Below, in pieces: positions 18,109 through 27,742 of a stretch of DNA of 64,000 bases (position 1 is the stretch's first letter; each line of letters begins with the position of its first letter). Source of the DNA: an uncultured Pseudomonadota bacterium (GTDB lineage: Bacteria; Pseudomonadota; Gammaproteobacteria; Ga0077536); NCBI GenBank assembly GCA_903825645.1, contig CAIKBL010000007.1:1-64000 (forward strand), in the 5' to 3' direction. The notes under the pieces are model-generated. The model saw only the letters and a program-made list of their open reading frames with translations. It made no database searches and had not been told where the DNA came from. The translations under genes were made by a program, and so were the position numbers.

Positions 18109-19272
18109 TTAGTCTTCGTACACGGCGGATTCGAACGCCTGCAGGGTGGAAATCATCTTGGGATCGAAAAAAGGAAGCATTTGAGTGGCGATCATCGCGC
18201 TCATGTTCCGGGTCGGATCGATCCAGAAGTAGGTATTGCAGATCCCGGCCCAACTCAGACTTCCGGCCGCTCGCCCGCCCGGAATCGGCTCGTCGTTGAT
18301 CATGAAACTCAGTCCCCAACCGCTACGCTGACCCGGAAAGAAATCCACATGATGGGACAAGGTGGGAGCCTGCGCGACAATGCGCCCGCAATCCAACCCC
18401 GGACAATGATCGCGCGACATCAACGCCACGGTGTCTTCACGTAATATCCGAACGCCGTCCAACGTGCCGCGATTCAGGATCATGCGCATAAAACGCAGGT
18501 AATCCCGAGCGGTGGAGTAAAGCCCGCCTCCGCCCATTTCGAACTCAGGATCCTGCTTGACCTCAAAGGTCATCGGAGCGAGCGCCCCATCCGGGTCTCG
18601 AGCGTGCATCCCGGCCAGATGTGCGCGTTGTGTCGCACTGAGCTTGAACGAGGTGCTGGTCATCCCCAGCGGATCGAATAGATCTTCCCGCAAATATTGT
18701 CCCAGCGACTTCCCGCTCTGCCGCTCCACCATCTTGCCTGCCCAATCAATCCCAATGCCATAAGCCCACGCTTCACCCGGATCAAACAGGAGCGGAGTGG
18801 TCAGGGCTCGGTTCTCGCAGCTGAAAATAGACGGGGTCCCGGTCGCCTCTAGGTAACGCTGAATATCCGCACTCGAAAAATCATAGCTTTGGCCCGCGGT
18901 GTGGGTCAGCAAATGCCGCAGCGTAATGGCCCTTCTGGGTGCGCGCAGCTGCGGTTGGCCTGCTGCATCAAAACCCTCGAGCACCTGAAGCTGACCGATC
19001 TCAGGAACGATTTCTTGTGCCGGCGCGTCAAGCGAAAGCTTACCTTGTTCGACCTGTTGCATCGCGGCGGTGGCGGTGAGCGTTTTGCTCATCGATGCGA
19101 GCCATAACACGGTGTCCGGTGTAAATGCGCCGGCAGAACCCAGCGATCGTGGGCCGGCAGCACCTTCATAGAGAGTGCTGTCACGGTCGCCGATCACCGC
19201 CACGAGGTTGGGTAATCCGCTGTTGCCTACGGCATCGTTCAGCAGCGCGTCGATACGAGCTTGTCGTGTCAT
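18109..19272 (-). CDS. serine hydrolase of the beta-lactamase fold (class C / EstB-like)
   Basis: A family VIII esterase-type protein. The nucleophile motif is S60-M-S-K63 (ASMSKTLT) and the downstream tyrosine motif is WAYGIGIDWAG. 387 residues, with no signal peptide, so it is cytoplasmic and more likely an esterase than a periplasmic beta-lactamase. The gene is convergent with the photolyase gene with 21 bases between stops, and lies just downstream of the second nitroreductase gene on the same strand (26 bases). Substrate unknown. Confidence 0.87.
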   Translation of the reverse strand: MTRQARIDALLNDAVGNSGLPNLVAVIGDRDSTLYEGAAGPRSLGSAGAFTPDTVLWLASMSKTLTATAAMQQVEQGKLSLDAPAQEIVPEIGQLQVLEGFDAAGQPQLRAPRRAITLRHLLTHTAGQSYDFSSADIQRYLEATGTPSIFSCENRALTTPLLFDPGEAWAYGIGIDWAGKMVERQSGKSLGQYLREDLFDPLGMTSTSFKLSATQRAHLAGMHARDPDGALAPMTFEVKQDPEFEMGGGGLYSTARDYLRFMRMILNRGTLDGVRILREDTVALMSRDHCPGLDCGRIVAQAPTLSHHVDFFPGQRSGWGLSFMINDEPIPGGRAAGSLSWAGICNTYFWIDPTRNMSAMIATQMLPFFDPKMISTLQAFESAVYED

Positions 19273-19298
19273 AACTAAGGCTTTCTTTATTTAAATAA

Positions 19299-19952
19299 TC
19301 AAGCGTACTGATCCACACCCGGCAAAGCGGCACCATAGCTGTCCAAAAAAGCTGTTGTTGCTAGGGGTTTCCGTTTTAGTTTTTTAGGGAACGGTTTTGC
19401 CGGCCAGCCGAGCGTAATTACGGCCGCCGTGGCGACATCATCAGGAATATCCAGCAGTTTCTTGATCTCATTTTCGGCTAACACGAGCAGCGTCGTCAGT
19501 ACTGTGCCCAATCCTTCATTACGGGCGGCAAGCATCATGTTCTGCACGGCAGGATAAATCGATGAGCCGGGTGTAAGCACCGTGCGGCCCAGATTGGCAT
19601 CAAGTGCGGTGAGCTCCTGCCATCGCGCGCAGACCACGATCAGTACGGGGACATCGCACAGGTGGCGCGCGAAGTGATCGACATTGTCCAGAAATTTTGA
19701 ATCAAAGCCACTTTTTATCTCGCCACTGGAATAGCGTTTCATGACCATATCCCAGATCGGCTGGTACAAATCATGAATCGTTCGCCGCTTGCTCACGTCA
19801 CGAACAACCACATAGCTGACCGGTTGATTGTTACTCCCAGTTGCTGCCCAGCGCGCGCTATTCAGAATTTTGGCGACCAGTTCATCCGAGACGGCCGCGG
19901 TCGTGTAGTGACGGCAGGCGTTCAACGTCTGCATTGCTTCTAGGACATCCAT
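19299..19952 (-). CDS. nitroreductase family protein
   Basis: An FMN-binding nitroreductase-fold protein with the N-terminal segment MQTLNACRHYTTAAVSDE and the following RWAATGSNNQPVSYVVV typical of the family, and LGWPAKPFPKKLKRKPL at the end. The start is taken at 19952 because AGGAG lies six bases upstream. The longer frame adds 25 hydrophobic residues that resemble a chance extension. 217 residues. It is the upstream partner of the beta-lactamase-fold esterase gene. Substrate unknown. Confidence 0.85.
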   Translation of the reverse strand: MDVLEAMQTLNACRHYTTAAVSDELVAKILNSARWAATGSNNQPVSYVVVRDVSKRRTIHDLYQPIWDMVMKRYSSGEIKSGFDSKFLDNVDHFARHLCDVPVLIVVCARWQELTALDANLGRTVLTPGSSIYPAVQNMMLAARNEGLGTVLTTLLVLAENEIKKLLDIPDDVATAAVITLGWPAKPFPKKLKRKPLATTAFLDSYGAALPGVDQYA

Positions 19953-20180
19953 GAGGGGCTCCTGCGGGGCGGTTGAGATAGAGAGTGCGAAGAATAAGGG
20001 GAAGCGAGGGAACTCGATAGAGGGCATGTGTGCCAGCGTCGGAAGCAGGAAGCATATTCTTGCATTGCAATATCGCCGTCATTGACTAAACCCCCACGGG
20101 TGAAGCTGTTAATCTCACACGAAGTAGCCGCATGATTGGTTGGTTTTTTTCAATAACCCTGGCCGGGAGGAGATCCGAAT

Positions 20181-20978
20181 ATGGCACTGCTGAATTACGA
20201 AGTTACCGGGCATATCGCCCTTATCACGCTGAATCGGCCGGAGGCGCGCAACGCCTTGAATCCAGAAGTGGCGGTACGGTTGGCCCGAGCCTGGGCTGCC
20301 GTGCGTGATGACGATAATGTCCGGGTGGCGGTGCTGACGGGAACAGGCAGTGCTTTTTGCGCGGGCGCTGATCTCGGACAACTGATTCCGCTTATTTCTG
20401 GCGCTAGGCAACCGGCGGATGAATGGGATGAGCAATACATGCGCGATCCTATGATCACCCGGCACGCCCTGTTGCGGGATTTCGATACCGAGAAACCCGT
20501 TATCGCGGCCATCAACGGTCATGCGATCGCAGGGGGGATGGAAATTCTGCAGGGCACCGATATCCGCGTGAGCGTACCGGCAGCCAAGTTTGGTGTTCAG
20601 GAGGTCAAGTGGGCAATTTTTCCAGCAGGGGGATCCAGTGTGCGACTACCGGTACAACTCCCCTTCGCCAAAGCAATGGAGCTGTTGTTGACCGGCGATC
20701 TCATCACCGCGCAGGAAGCGTTGCAGTATGGTTTCCTTAACCATGTCACCGATAATCCACTTGCAAAAGCGCTTGAAATCGCTAACAAGATTGCGGCTAA
20801 CGGACCCTTGGCTGTCAAAGCGATACGGCGCTCTGCGCGAGCGTGTCTCGGTCTGCCGGAACGCGCTGCGCTTGATCTTGAACATCAAATAGCGATGCCG
20901 GTTTTTCAGACCGAAGACGCACGGGAAGGCCCACGCGCTTTCATGGAAAAACGCGCCCCGATTTACCATGGGCGGTAA
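20181..20978 (+). CDS. enoyl-CoA hydratase/isomerase family (crotonase fold)
   Basis: Acts on acyl-CoA thioesters. The CoA/oxyanion segments are GSAFCAGADLGQL (near residue 57) and INGHAIAGGMEILQGTDIRV (near residue 112). The position equivalent to the hydratase Glu is followed by VQEVKWAIFPAGGSS. 265 residues, usual length. GGGAGGAG upstream of the ATG is a good ribosome site. It is alone on the plus strand, convergent with the PhyH gene with ten bases between stops. Hydration versus isomerisation cannot be decided from sequence. Confidence 0.9.
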   Translation: MALLNYEVTGHIALITLNRPEARNALNPEVAVRLARAWAAVRDDDNVRVAVLTGTGSAFCAGADLGQLIPLISGARQPADEWDEQYMRDPMITRHALLRDFDTEKPVIAAINGHAIAGGMEILQGTDIRVSVPAAKFGVQEVKWAIFPAGGSSVRLPVQLPFAKAMELLLTGDLITAQEALQYGFLNHVTDNPLAKALEIANKIAANGPLAVKAIRRSARACLGLPERAALDLEHQIAMPVFQTEDAREGPRAFMEKRAPIYHGR

Positions 20979-20987
20979 TCGCGGGAT

Positions 20988-21863
20988 TTAAAGTATTGAG
21001 GCAGAACGGCCAGGATGTGGGCGTAATTGCGGGAATTCTGGGTGTCTGAAGGGCACGCCATGCGGCGCGAGCGCCATCTTTTTCAATGGGTGGCGACCTC
21101 CGTCGTCGTGTTTAAGGCCGTCGATGTTGGCCATCCCATCGTGCGGCCTCGATGCCACCCAGACATCGTCACCGAAGAATCGCAAGGAAAGTGTACGGCG
21201 ACGTTTGCCTGTCTGCGTCGAGGCGCCGCCATGCAGGGTGGCGGGATGGAAAACAATGATATCTCCAGGCACCACAGCCCATGACACGATCGAGAAATCT
21301 TGTGGGCGTGCATCCACATCGGGGAGTGCGGGCCAGCTATCCGGATCGAAAAGGCTGGCGCCGACGTCGTCAGGATTGAACGCTGTGGGGTTATAAAGGG
21401 GACCGCGATGGGAACCGGTCACGAACTCAAGCGATTGCGCCTTGTCGACCGGGTCAAGATTAATCCACATCACGGCGAGGTCCTTCCCCATAGCCGGTAA
21501 ATAGGGCAAGTCTTGGTGCCAGGGTGTGCGCCGCGTCGCGGCACCTTCCTTCAGCCAGATTTGCTCGTACATCAGCCATACGTTGTCGCAACCGAAAAGT
21601 GCCGCTGCCAGATCAGGGAGCACGGTATAGATGAGCAATGTCCGATACGCGGGAAATGCCTCGGGATTTGCCTGATCCTGATAAAAAACCCCCGGCGTCC
21701 CGGCGAGTACGGCGCCAGCCCCCGGTCCAGGGTGGTGCAGTGTCCATTCGAAGGCGGCTTGTGCCAGCTTGAGCGCGTGCGTGGACAATACCCCGGGGAC
21801 GCAGACAACCCCGGCGGCCTCAAAATTCTTGCGCAGACCGGGTGGGTATGTTGCTGCAGACAC
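20988..21863 (-). CDS. phytanoyl-CoA dioxygenase (PhyH) family oxygenase
   Basis: An Fe(II)/2-oxoglutarate-dependent oxygenase. The facial triad is visible as HQD in TPWHQDLPYLP and the distal histidine in HPATLHGGAS, with an Arg-rich RRRTLSLRFFG strand binding 2-oxoglutarate. 291 residues. It is the last gene of a minus-strand series (CoA-transferase, luciferase-like oxidoreductase, PhyH) with gaps of 24-26 bases, so probably one operon. Members hydroxylate branched acyl-CoAs or many other small molecules. Confidence 0.88.
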   Translation of the reverse strand: MSAATYPPGLRKNFEAAGVVCVPGVLSTHALKLAQAAFEWTLHHPGPGAGAVLAGTPGVFYQDQANPEAFPAYRTLLIYTVLPDLAAALFGCDNVWLMYEQIWLKEGAATRRTPWHQDLPYLPAMGKDLAVMWINLDPVDKAQSLEFVTGSHRGPLYNPTAFNPDDVGASLFDPDSWPALPDVDARPQDFSIVSWAVVPGDIIVFHPATLHGGASTQTGKRRRTLSLRFFGDDVWVASRPHDGMANIDGLKHDDGGRHPLKKMALAPHGVPFRHPEFPQLRPHPGRSASIL

Positions 21864-21887
21864 CTTATGTTCTCCTAAGTGTTGCGC

Positions 21888-22730
21888 TCAAGCGCAGAGA
21901 CAGGTCTGTGCTATTTGGTCCACGTAAGCTAGCAACTCATCGGCCGTTTTGAGGCGTGGAAACGGTATCAGACGATGGACACCGAGTGTGGCGTAACGGT
22001 CCAACAGTGGGCGATCAAGCGCTGCCGCTGGCGTAATGCTGATTTCCAGTGGTCCCAGCGCCACCGGCCGCGCCACCTCGGTTGCTGCTTTGGCGAGACC
22101 CGCGATACAACGTTGGGTGGCGGCTTCATCTAGTGCGAAACCGTACCAGCCATGCGCGTAGGCGACGGCTCGTCGAAAGGCCTCGGGCGCATGTCCTCCG
22201 ATAACGATCGGTATCGGGCTTTGTACGGGCTGTGGATGGGCCTGTACGCCGCTGAAAGAAATGAATTGCCCTGCATGACTGGGTGCGGCTTGGCTCCAAA
22301 GGGCCTGCATGGCGTGGAGATAATCGATGGCGCGACGCCCCTTGTGGTCAAAGGGGATCCCGAGGGCATCGAACTCGGCCTGCAAGTAACCAACCCCAAG
22401 TCCGAAGATGAGTCGACCTGAGGACAACACATCCAAGCTGGCGAGTTCCTTTGCGAGGACCAGCGGATTCCGCTGGGGCAGAATGATGATCCCGGTGCCG
22501 AGTTTTAGGGTTGTCGTATGTGCCGCCACAAAGCTGAGCGCGACGGCGGGGTCGAGAAGCGGGTACCAAGGCGGCAATGGAGAAGGAGCCACTTGCGGGT
22601 CGGGAAGCACCACGTGCTCGCCCGTCCACACAGATTCGAAACCGGCCGCTTCTGCAGCCTGGGCTACCCGTTTCGCGGTGTCAGGCTTACTACAGGCATT
22701 CATGTTGATGCCGAACAGTCCGAGTTTCAT
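21888..22730 (-). CDS. LLM class (luciferase-like) oxidoreductase, probably F420- or FMN-dependent
   Basis: A TIM-barrel flavin or F420 oxidoreductase. It starts MKLGLFGINMNACSKPD and has EAAGFESVWTGEHVVLPD and the GTGIIILPQRNPLVLAKELASLD-type strand typical of the group (landmark near residue 78). 280 residues matches the short subgroup often annotated as F420-dependent TIGR03619-type. Cofactor choice cannot be settled here. It is in the middle of a CoA-transferase / LLM / PhyH operon. One of three LLM-family genes in the window, the others being longer and not close paralogues. Confidence 0.85.
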   Translation of the reverse strand: MKLGLFGINMNACSKPDTAKRVAQAAEAAGFESVWTGEHVVLPDPQVAPSPLPPWYPLLDPAVALSFVAAHTTTLKLGTGIIILPQRNPLVLAKELASLDVLSSGRLIFGLGVGYLQAEFDALGIPFDHKGRRAIDYLHAMQALWSQAAPSHAGQFISFSGVQAHPQPVQSPIPIVIGGHAPEAFRRAVAYAHGWYGFALDEAATQRCIAGLAKAATEVARPVALGPLEISITPAAALDRPLLDRYATLGVHRLIPFPRLKTADELLAYVDQIAQTCLCA

Positions 22731-22756
22731 AGATGCCCCTTTGACTAGCCCGCGTA

Positions 22757-23956
22757 CTAACGGTCGCCTTTTATTAACACGCCGCTTCCCGCCAGCGCTT
22801 CGATACGCGCCGAGGAGTAACCGAGAACTTCGCCCAAGACGCGTTGGTTATGCTCGCCCAGTAACGGCGCCGTTAATTCGGGGATCTCCGGCTGCTCCGA
22901 GAAACGCAAGGGGAAACCGGGCATCATGAAATCGCCGAGGATCGGATCTTGGACGGTTCTCAGGGTGCCCCTTTTTTCGAAGTATTCGTATTTGGTGGCG
23001 TCGTACGGGCTGATGACGGGCGCGCTGGGTACACGGTACTCCTCCAGACACGCAAGGGCCTCGGCGTCGCTTGAAAATGTTGTCAGCCAGGCTTCGATCA
23101 GAGGGTTCAGTTCGTCCTGATTCTTCGCGCGGGGACCCGATTCAGAGAAGCGCGGATCATGCTCGAGATCGGGTCGATTCATAGCCTTGCACAGATTCGG
23201 CCACTGCAACTGCAGCGCCATGATGACCAGATAGCCTTCCGGTCCCTTGAATACGCCGATCGGTGCGACTAGTTCATGATTGGAACCCACACGCCCGGGT
23301 TTCCAACCGTCGCCTAGCGAGATCGATTGCACATTCAGTTCATGCATATGAAACAGTGAATCGACCATGGAAATATCGAGATATTGGCCTCGCCCAGTCC
23401 GTTCGCGATGAAATAATGCAAAACCAATGGCCGAGAATGCATGGACGCCTGAACCGACGTCTGCCATGCCGACGCCGACAGGGTGAGGCTTGCCGTCGCG
23501 AGGCCCGGTGACGTGCATGAAACCTGCGTAGGCTTGTGCTATCCAATCGTACCCCGTGCGGTGGGCTAGCGGGCCGGTGCGGCCGAACGCAGAAATAGAA
23601 GCCATGACAAGTCTCGGATTTATTTTGGAGGCACTCGGATAGTCGAGGCCTCGCCGTTCCATGACGCCCGGGCCATAATTTTCGACCAAGACGTCCGATT
23701 CTTTGACGAGATCGAACAGGATTTCTTTCGATTCAGGCTTCGAAAGATCCAAGCACAAACTCTGCTTCCCTCGGTTTTGCTGCACGAAGTAACCGCTGCG
23801 ACCATTCTTCAGGAAAGGCAATCCACGCGAGGGGTCCCCAGTAGGCGCGTGTTCGACTTTGATGATCTCTGCGCCCATTTCGGCCATCAATCGGGTCACG
23901 GTCGGCCCAGACAGATATTGGGTGAAGTCTAAAACCCGAATGCCTTCTAAAATCAT
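22757..23956 (-). CDS. CaiB/BaiF family III CoA-transferase
   Basis: Transfers CoA between an acyl-CoA and a free acid. The N-terminal GIRVLDFTQYLSGP and VIKVEH-like IIKVEHAPTGDP are typical. The catalytic Asp is in the GVGMADVGSG segment near residue 168, followed by the usual FHRERTGRGQYLDISM. 399 residues. First gene of the minus-strand unit with the LLM and PhyH genes. Possible role: activating a carboxylic acid substrate or intermediate for beta-oxidation. Confidence 0.92.
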   Translation of the reverse strand: MILEGIRVLDFTQYLSGPTVTRLMAEMGAEIIKVEHAPTGDPSRGLPFLKNGRSGYFVQQNRGKQSLCLDLSKPESKEILFDLVKESDVLVENYGPGVMERRGLDYPSASKINPRLVMASISAFGRTGPLAHRTGYDWIAQAYAGFMHVTGPRDGKPHPVGVGMADVGSGVHAFSAIGFALFHRERTGRGQYLDISMVDSLFHMHELNVQSISLGDGWKPGRVGSNHELVAPIGVFKGPEGYLVIMALQLQWPNLCKAMNRPDLEHDPRFSESGPRAKNQDELNPLIEAWLTTFSSDAEALACLEEYRVPSAPVISPYDATKYEYFEKRGTLRTVQDPILGDFMMPGFPLRFSEQPEIPELTAPLLGEHNQRVLGEVLGYSSARIEALAGSGVLIKGDR

Positions 23957-24221
23957 GGATACGCTCCCTCAACGTGTTTCCTTGAACCTATCCGAAAACG
24001 CCATCGCGCGCCATCGTGTCGCGCCCGAGAGTGTTTCATTGGAAGGCGACCGGCACAGGTGCGGTCACTCTTGTCGCCGGCAACAGCGTCTCCCCCAGCC
24101 CGATGGCAGGGTCTCTCGTGGTCCCGGGTATTCACGGATGTCTCGGTGCTGTCCGAGCGGTTCATCCCACTTCCTTGCCATGGGTGTACTGCGCGGCCTC
24201 GTTCTGTGTCGGTCGTGGTCG

Positions 24222-24890
24222 TTAGAGGGGCCCTCGGTTACTACGCCAGACACTTGCTAACCACGGCTGCTGCGCCCGAGGTAAATCAGGGGGGCGGTAA
24301 AAGTGTCGGATTTCCGTGAATCCCGCCGCCGCAAGCAAAGTTTGCCAGCGCACCCAACTGTAATAGGTGCCATAGCGCTCTCCACGCCAACCTTCTTCAT
24401 CGTTCCCGCGGGGGATCGAGCAAAAAAGCACCCCAGACGGCTTGAGTGTTCGTGCTAAGCAGCTGAGTACGGTGGGCAACGCGGAGCTTGGGAGATGGAA
24501 CAACGACGCATTCGCAAAAATGCCATCGAAATGACGCGCAGGCAGATCGAGGGCGAGAAAATCCTGTTGCCAAACGTCGCACCCACTGTGGGCACGGGCC
24601 ATCGCCACAAATTTTTCGGCCCCATCCAGTCCGATGGCGCGATGCCCAAGACGCGAGAAGGTTGCGAGATCCCGACCCGGGCCGCAGCCAAAATCCAGAA
24701 TGCTCCAGGGCTTCGGCAGCAGGATAGCGTCTAATAGCGCCGTGATGTTCTCCTGTACGTCATGATCCATCGTCCCCGCTCGGTAAGAGGCCGCGTGCGA
24801 CTCATAATGGGCCAGCGTACGCGCAGAGAGGGTCGATGCCGGGGAAAAGTGCGCTAACAGGGAAGCGGGGTCGTCGAAAATGTTTGCCAT
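24222..24890 (-). CDS. class I SAM-dependent methyltransferase
   Basis: A small-molecule methyltransferase of the Methyltransf_11/25 type. Motif I is ILDFGCGPGRDLATFS (about residue 65), the acidic end of strand 2 is IGLDGAEKF, and motif post-I has GCDVWQQDFLALDLP. 222 residues. It sits alone, upstream of the CoA-transferase unit by 265 bases and divergent from the MFS gene across 179 bases. Substrate unknown. Confidence 0.85.
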   Translation of the reverse strand: MANIFDDPASLLAHFSPASTLSARTLAHYESHAASYRAGTMDHDVQENITALLDAILLPKPWSILDFGCGPGRDLATFSRLGHRAIGLDGAEKFVAMARAHSGCDVWQQDFLALDLPARHFDGIFANASLFHLPSSALPTVLSCLARTLKPSGVLFCSIPRGNDEEGWRGERYGTYYSWVRWQTLLAAAGFTEIRHFYRPPDLPRAQQPWLASVWRSNRGPL

Positions 24891-25069
24891 CTGGGCGCCT
24901 CGTCATGGGTGCGCCGCGGCACCCTGTAGATGTTTAGGGCAGGAGGCGGCGCCGCCACCCGTGGACGGAAGCACACTTTCCGACGTTCATTGTAGCGCTC
25001 TGAGGACTTGATAGATTGCAGTCGGTTCAGGGCTTGCCTGCGCTGCAATCGCCCTTCAGGATAGGTGCC

Positions 25070-26371
25070 ATGGACAACATTCACCTACAGCCAAACTCGG
25101 CTCGCCGCTATGTACTCGGCATTCTTGTGGTGGTCTACACCTTCAATTTCATCGACCGGCAAATTCTGTCCATCTTGTTCGAACCGCTCAAACGAGAACT
25201 CCATCTGTCGGATACCGCGCTGGGACTTTTGTCGGGATTTGGTTTCGCGATGTTCTACGCCACGCTCGGGATCCCCATCGCTCGTTATGCCGATCGCGGT
25301 AATCGTCGTAACGTTATCGCCCTAGCGCTCGCCCTGTGGAGTGGCATGACGGCGTGCTCCGGATTGGTGACCAATTTCTGGCAGTTATTGGCGGCGCGGA
25401 TCGGCGTCGGGATCGGTGAAGCGGGATGTACGCCTCCAGCTAACTCTATTTTGTCCGATTATTATCCACCGGAATCGCGATCAACCGCTTTCGGTATCTA
25501 CGGGCTCGGGATCCCCATGGGGATCTTGTTTGGTTTTCTTGCCGGCGGGTGGGTCAACCAAATCTTCGGCTGGCGTTGGGCTTTCTTTTTGGTCGGGGCA
25601 CCGGGTCTTCTTCTCGCCTGCGTCGTTCGTCTAACGGTTCGCGAGCCGATACGAGGCCAGATCGAACGGCGGGGAGATAGCGGTGTCCCCCCGGAGGTCC
25701 GTGAAGTGATTGCTCATTTATGGCGACGACGCGCCTTCGTTCACCTGTCACTTGGGGCGTCGATGACGGCTTTTGTGGGCTATTCCTGGGTGGTCTGGAT
25801 GCCTTCGTTTCTTGTCCGTTCCTTCGGAATGACGACGGGAGAAGTCGGTACTGCACTCGGCCTGATCATTGGCCTAGGCGGAGGCGCAGGCATCGTTCTT
25901 GGCGGGTATTGCGCCGACTACTTTGGTCGACGCGATAGGCGATGGTCGATGTGGGTGGTTTCAATCGCGCTGCTCGTGAACATTCCTTGTTGTTATGCGG
26001 TATTTTTTGCGGATAACGCGAGGGTCTCGCTTGCGCTGATGGTGCCGCCTTTCATTCTGAGCAATTGTTGGCAAGGTACTTGTCTTGCGCATACGCAGGG
26101 GCTTGTCTCTCTTCGGATGCGGACCGTGGCAGCGGCCATCTTCCTTTTTATCGTGAACATTATAGGGTTAGGCGGCGGACCACAATTCGTCGGGATGATG
26201 AGTGATTTCCTTCGACCCACTTTGGGCGTGCAATCTTTGCGCTATGCCTTGATGCTTTGTTCTACTGCGAACTTGTGGGCCGCGGTGCATTTTTATTTTG
26301 CCGGTCGGGTGTTGCCCGCTGAACTTGCCGATCAAGCCGCCGACACGTTTGCTAGGCGCGTGCCGAGGTAG
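25070..26371 (+). CDS. MFS transporter
   Basis: A twelve-helix major facilitator. The loop 2-3 signature is ARYADRGNRRNVIALALALWS (landmark near residue 70), with GVGIGEAGCTPPANS in helix 4-5, typical of the organic-acid/spinster-like group. The start is the ATG at 25070, since the 18 preceding in-frame residues are hydrophilic and MDNIHLQPNSARRYVLG leads directly into helix 1. 433 residues. It is convergent with the broken phosphotransferase gene, whose decayed end overlaps it by about 20 bases. Likely imports or exports an organic acid related to the surrounding catabolic genes. Confidence 0.9.
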   Translation: MDNIHLQPNSARRYVLGILVVVYTFNFIDRQILSILFEPLKRELHLSDTALGLLSGFGFAMFYATLGIPIARYADRGNRRNVIALALALWSGMTACSGLVTNFWQLLAARIGVGIGEAGCTPPANSILSDYYPPESRSTAFGIYGLGIPMGILFGFLAGGWVNQIFGWRWAFFLVGAPGLLLACVVRLTVREPIRGQIERRGDSGVPPEVREVIAHLWRRRAFVHLSLGASMTAFVGYSWVVWMPSFLVRSFGMTTGEVGTALGLIIGLGGGAGIVLGGYCADYFGRRDRRWSMWVVSIALLVNIPCCYAVFFADNARVSLALMVPPFILSNCWQGTCLAHTQGLVSLRMRTVAAAIFLFIVNIIGLGGGPQFVGMMSDFLRPTLGVQSLRYALMLCSTANLWAAVHFYFAGRVLPAELADQAADTFARRVPR

Positions 26372-27742
26372 CCGATCCCAGTAAGGCGGTTTGTGTGCCG
26401 GCGTAACGCGGTTGATTAATCAAGGCTTCATGTAGCTCGGTCAGGCGCAGAGGGGTGGTGAGTGCGGTATTATCAGCGCCAGCGTGCCTGCCCGTAGCTT
26501 GTGGACCAAGGCCCATCGTGGTTCGGTTAAGGATCCTTCATACTCGAGTAAGGCATGCAATCGGGCATGTTCGGATTCCCGGATTGTTCCTCCCGACACA
26601 AGGTCCCGGCCGACGATTTCAAGGGAATTAGCCGCGACACGAACCAAGGATTGCTGGTGTTCTGATAATGTGGGGCCTAGTTCGCGTCGCAAAAAATTGC
26701 GGACACTATCGACCAGATCCCCCGTGGAGGGTAGTGCCGTGTCGTTCGACGCCGCGCTGGTGGTGTCTGCGATGATCGGGCCGGGAATCAGGTAATTCAC
26801 ACAGTCGATTTGGCATTCCGAAGATCGCCGTCCGACGGCAGGACGTTCAACAGTCCGATCAGCGCCATGCCGATAATGATCGGACATGAGAAGGCAGCCA
26901 ATCGCCCACCAAAAAGATCCAAACACCTCCCAATAACCGACCTCATTTGGATCTATGTTTGTCCTGGATTCAGCGTAATAACCGGCAAATAGATCCGCAT
27001 ACTCACCAAACCCGCCGACGGGTTTGTCGGTCTGACCGAACCGCCACGAACGTGTGCACAACCAACCCAGATCGCGTAGCGGATCCCCGAGGTGCGCGAT
27101 TTCTCAGTCGAGCACGGCCATTATTCCGTGCGAGGCTGTCATCAAATTTCCATTGCGAAAATCGCCGTGGACCAGGGTTTTTCTGGAATTTTTAGGCACA
27201 TGTTCAAGCAGCCAGCGCGCGTTATAGCCAATCATCGGACAAGGACATTCCAGCGCCCGATAAAGACCCCAGGTGTACTCAATAAGCACTTGCGGTGGGG
27301 TTGCCGCCAGTGGTGGATTAAAACAACTGGCAGTGACGTCCATGCCGTGGATACGCGCCAGAATTTTCCCACACTGGAAGGCGAGCGAGGGTGCTAGCGC
27401 GGAAAGGGTGGAGCCACGGACGATTTTAAAGTCAGGCGTTTTTCCCTCACCAGGGCATGAGGAAACCCTCGCCGAGCCCGTCGCTGGGCACAAACTCCGC
27501 GAGGACTTCTGGGACCGGCACACCCGCGCGTCGGGCGGCGTACAGCAAGCGCGCTTCGTTTAATAAACCCGCTGCTTGACCACCCGATCGCTTAATGGGT
27601 TGTCCACCGGCCTCCCGACGGAAGGCGAGACGGTACACATAATCGGCGCCGGAAATATCCAGCTGGTAGGTTTCCTGGCTGGCGCCGCCCGTAAGCCGCG
27701 CATAGGCACGTAATTCCCGATAATCAGGTAGCATGCGCGCTA
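26352..27742 (-). pseudogene. broken APH-type phosphotransferase fused to a DUF6285-like tail
   Basis: Read from right to left, the pieces rebuild an aminoglycoside-phosphotransferase-fold protein of the kind found beside acyl-CoA dehydrogenases (ACAD10/11-like). N-terminal GGASQETYQLDI, kinase motif LVHGDFRNGNLM, then AVLD where W should follow before EIAHLGDP. Four lesions are visible. The 5' end is cut at 27742 by the IS5 fragment. A net two-base loss near 27450 shifts frame after GFLMPW. TGG has become TGA at 27104-27106. A one-base loss near 26475 shifts frame before LTELHEALINQPRYAG. The last part resembles DUF6285, a domain I recall as usually encoded by a separate gene next to the kinase. 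The frame runs out at 26352, inside the MFS gene end. Not functional as it stands. Confidence 0.85.
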
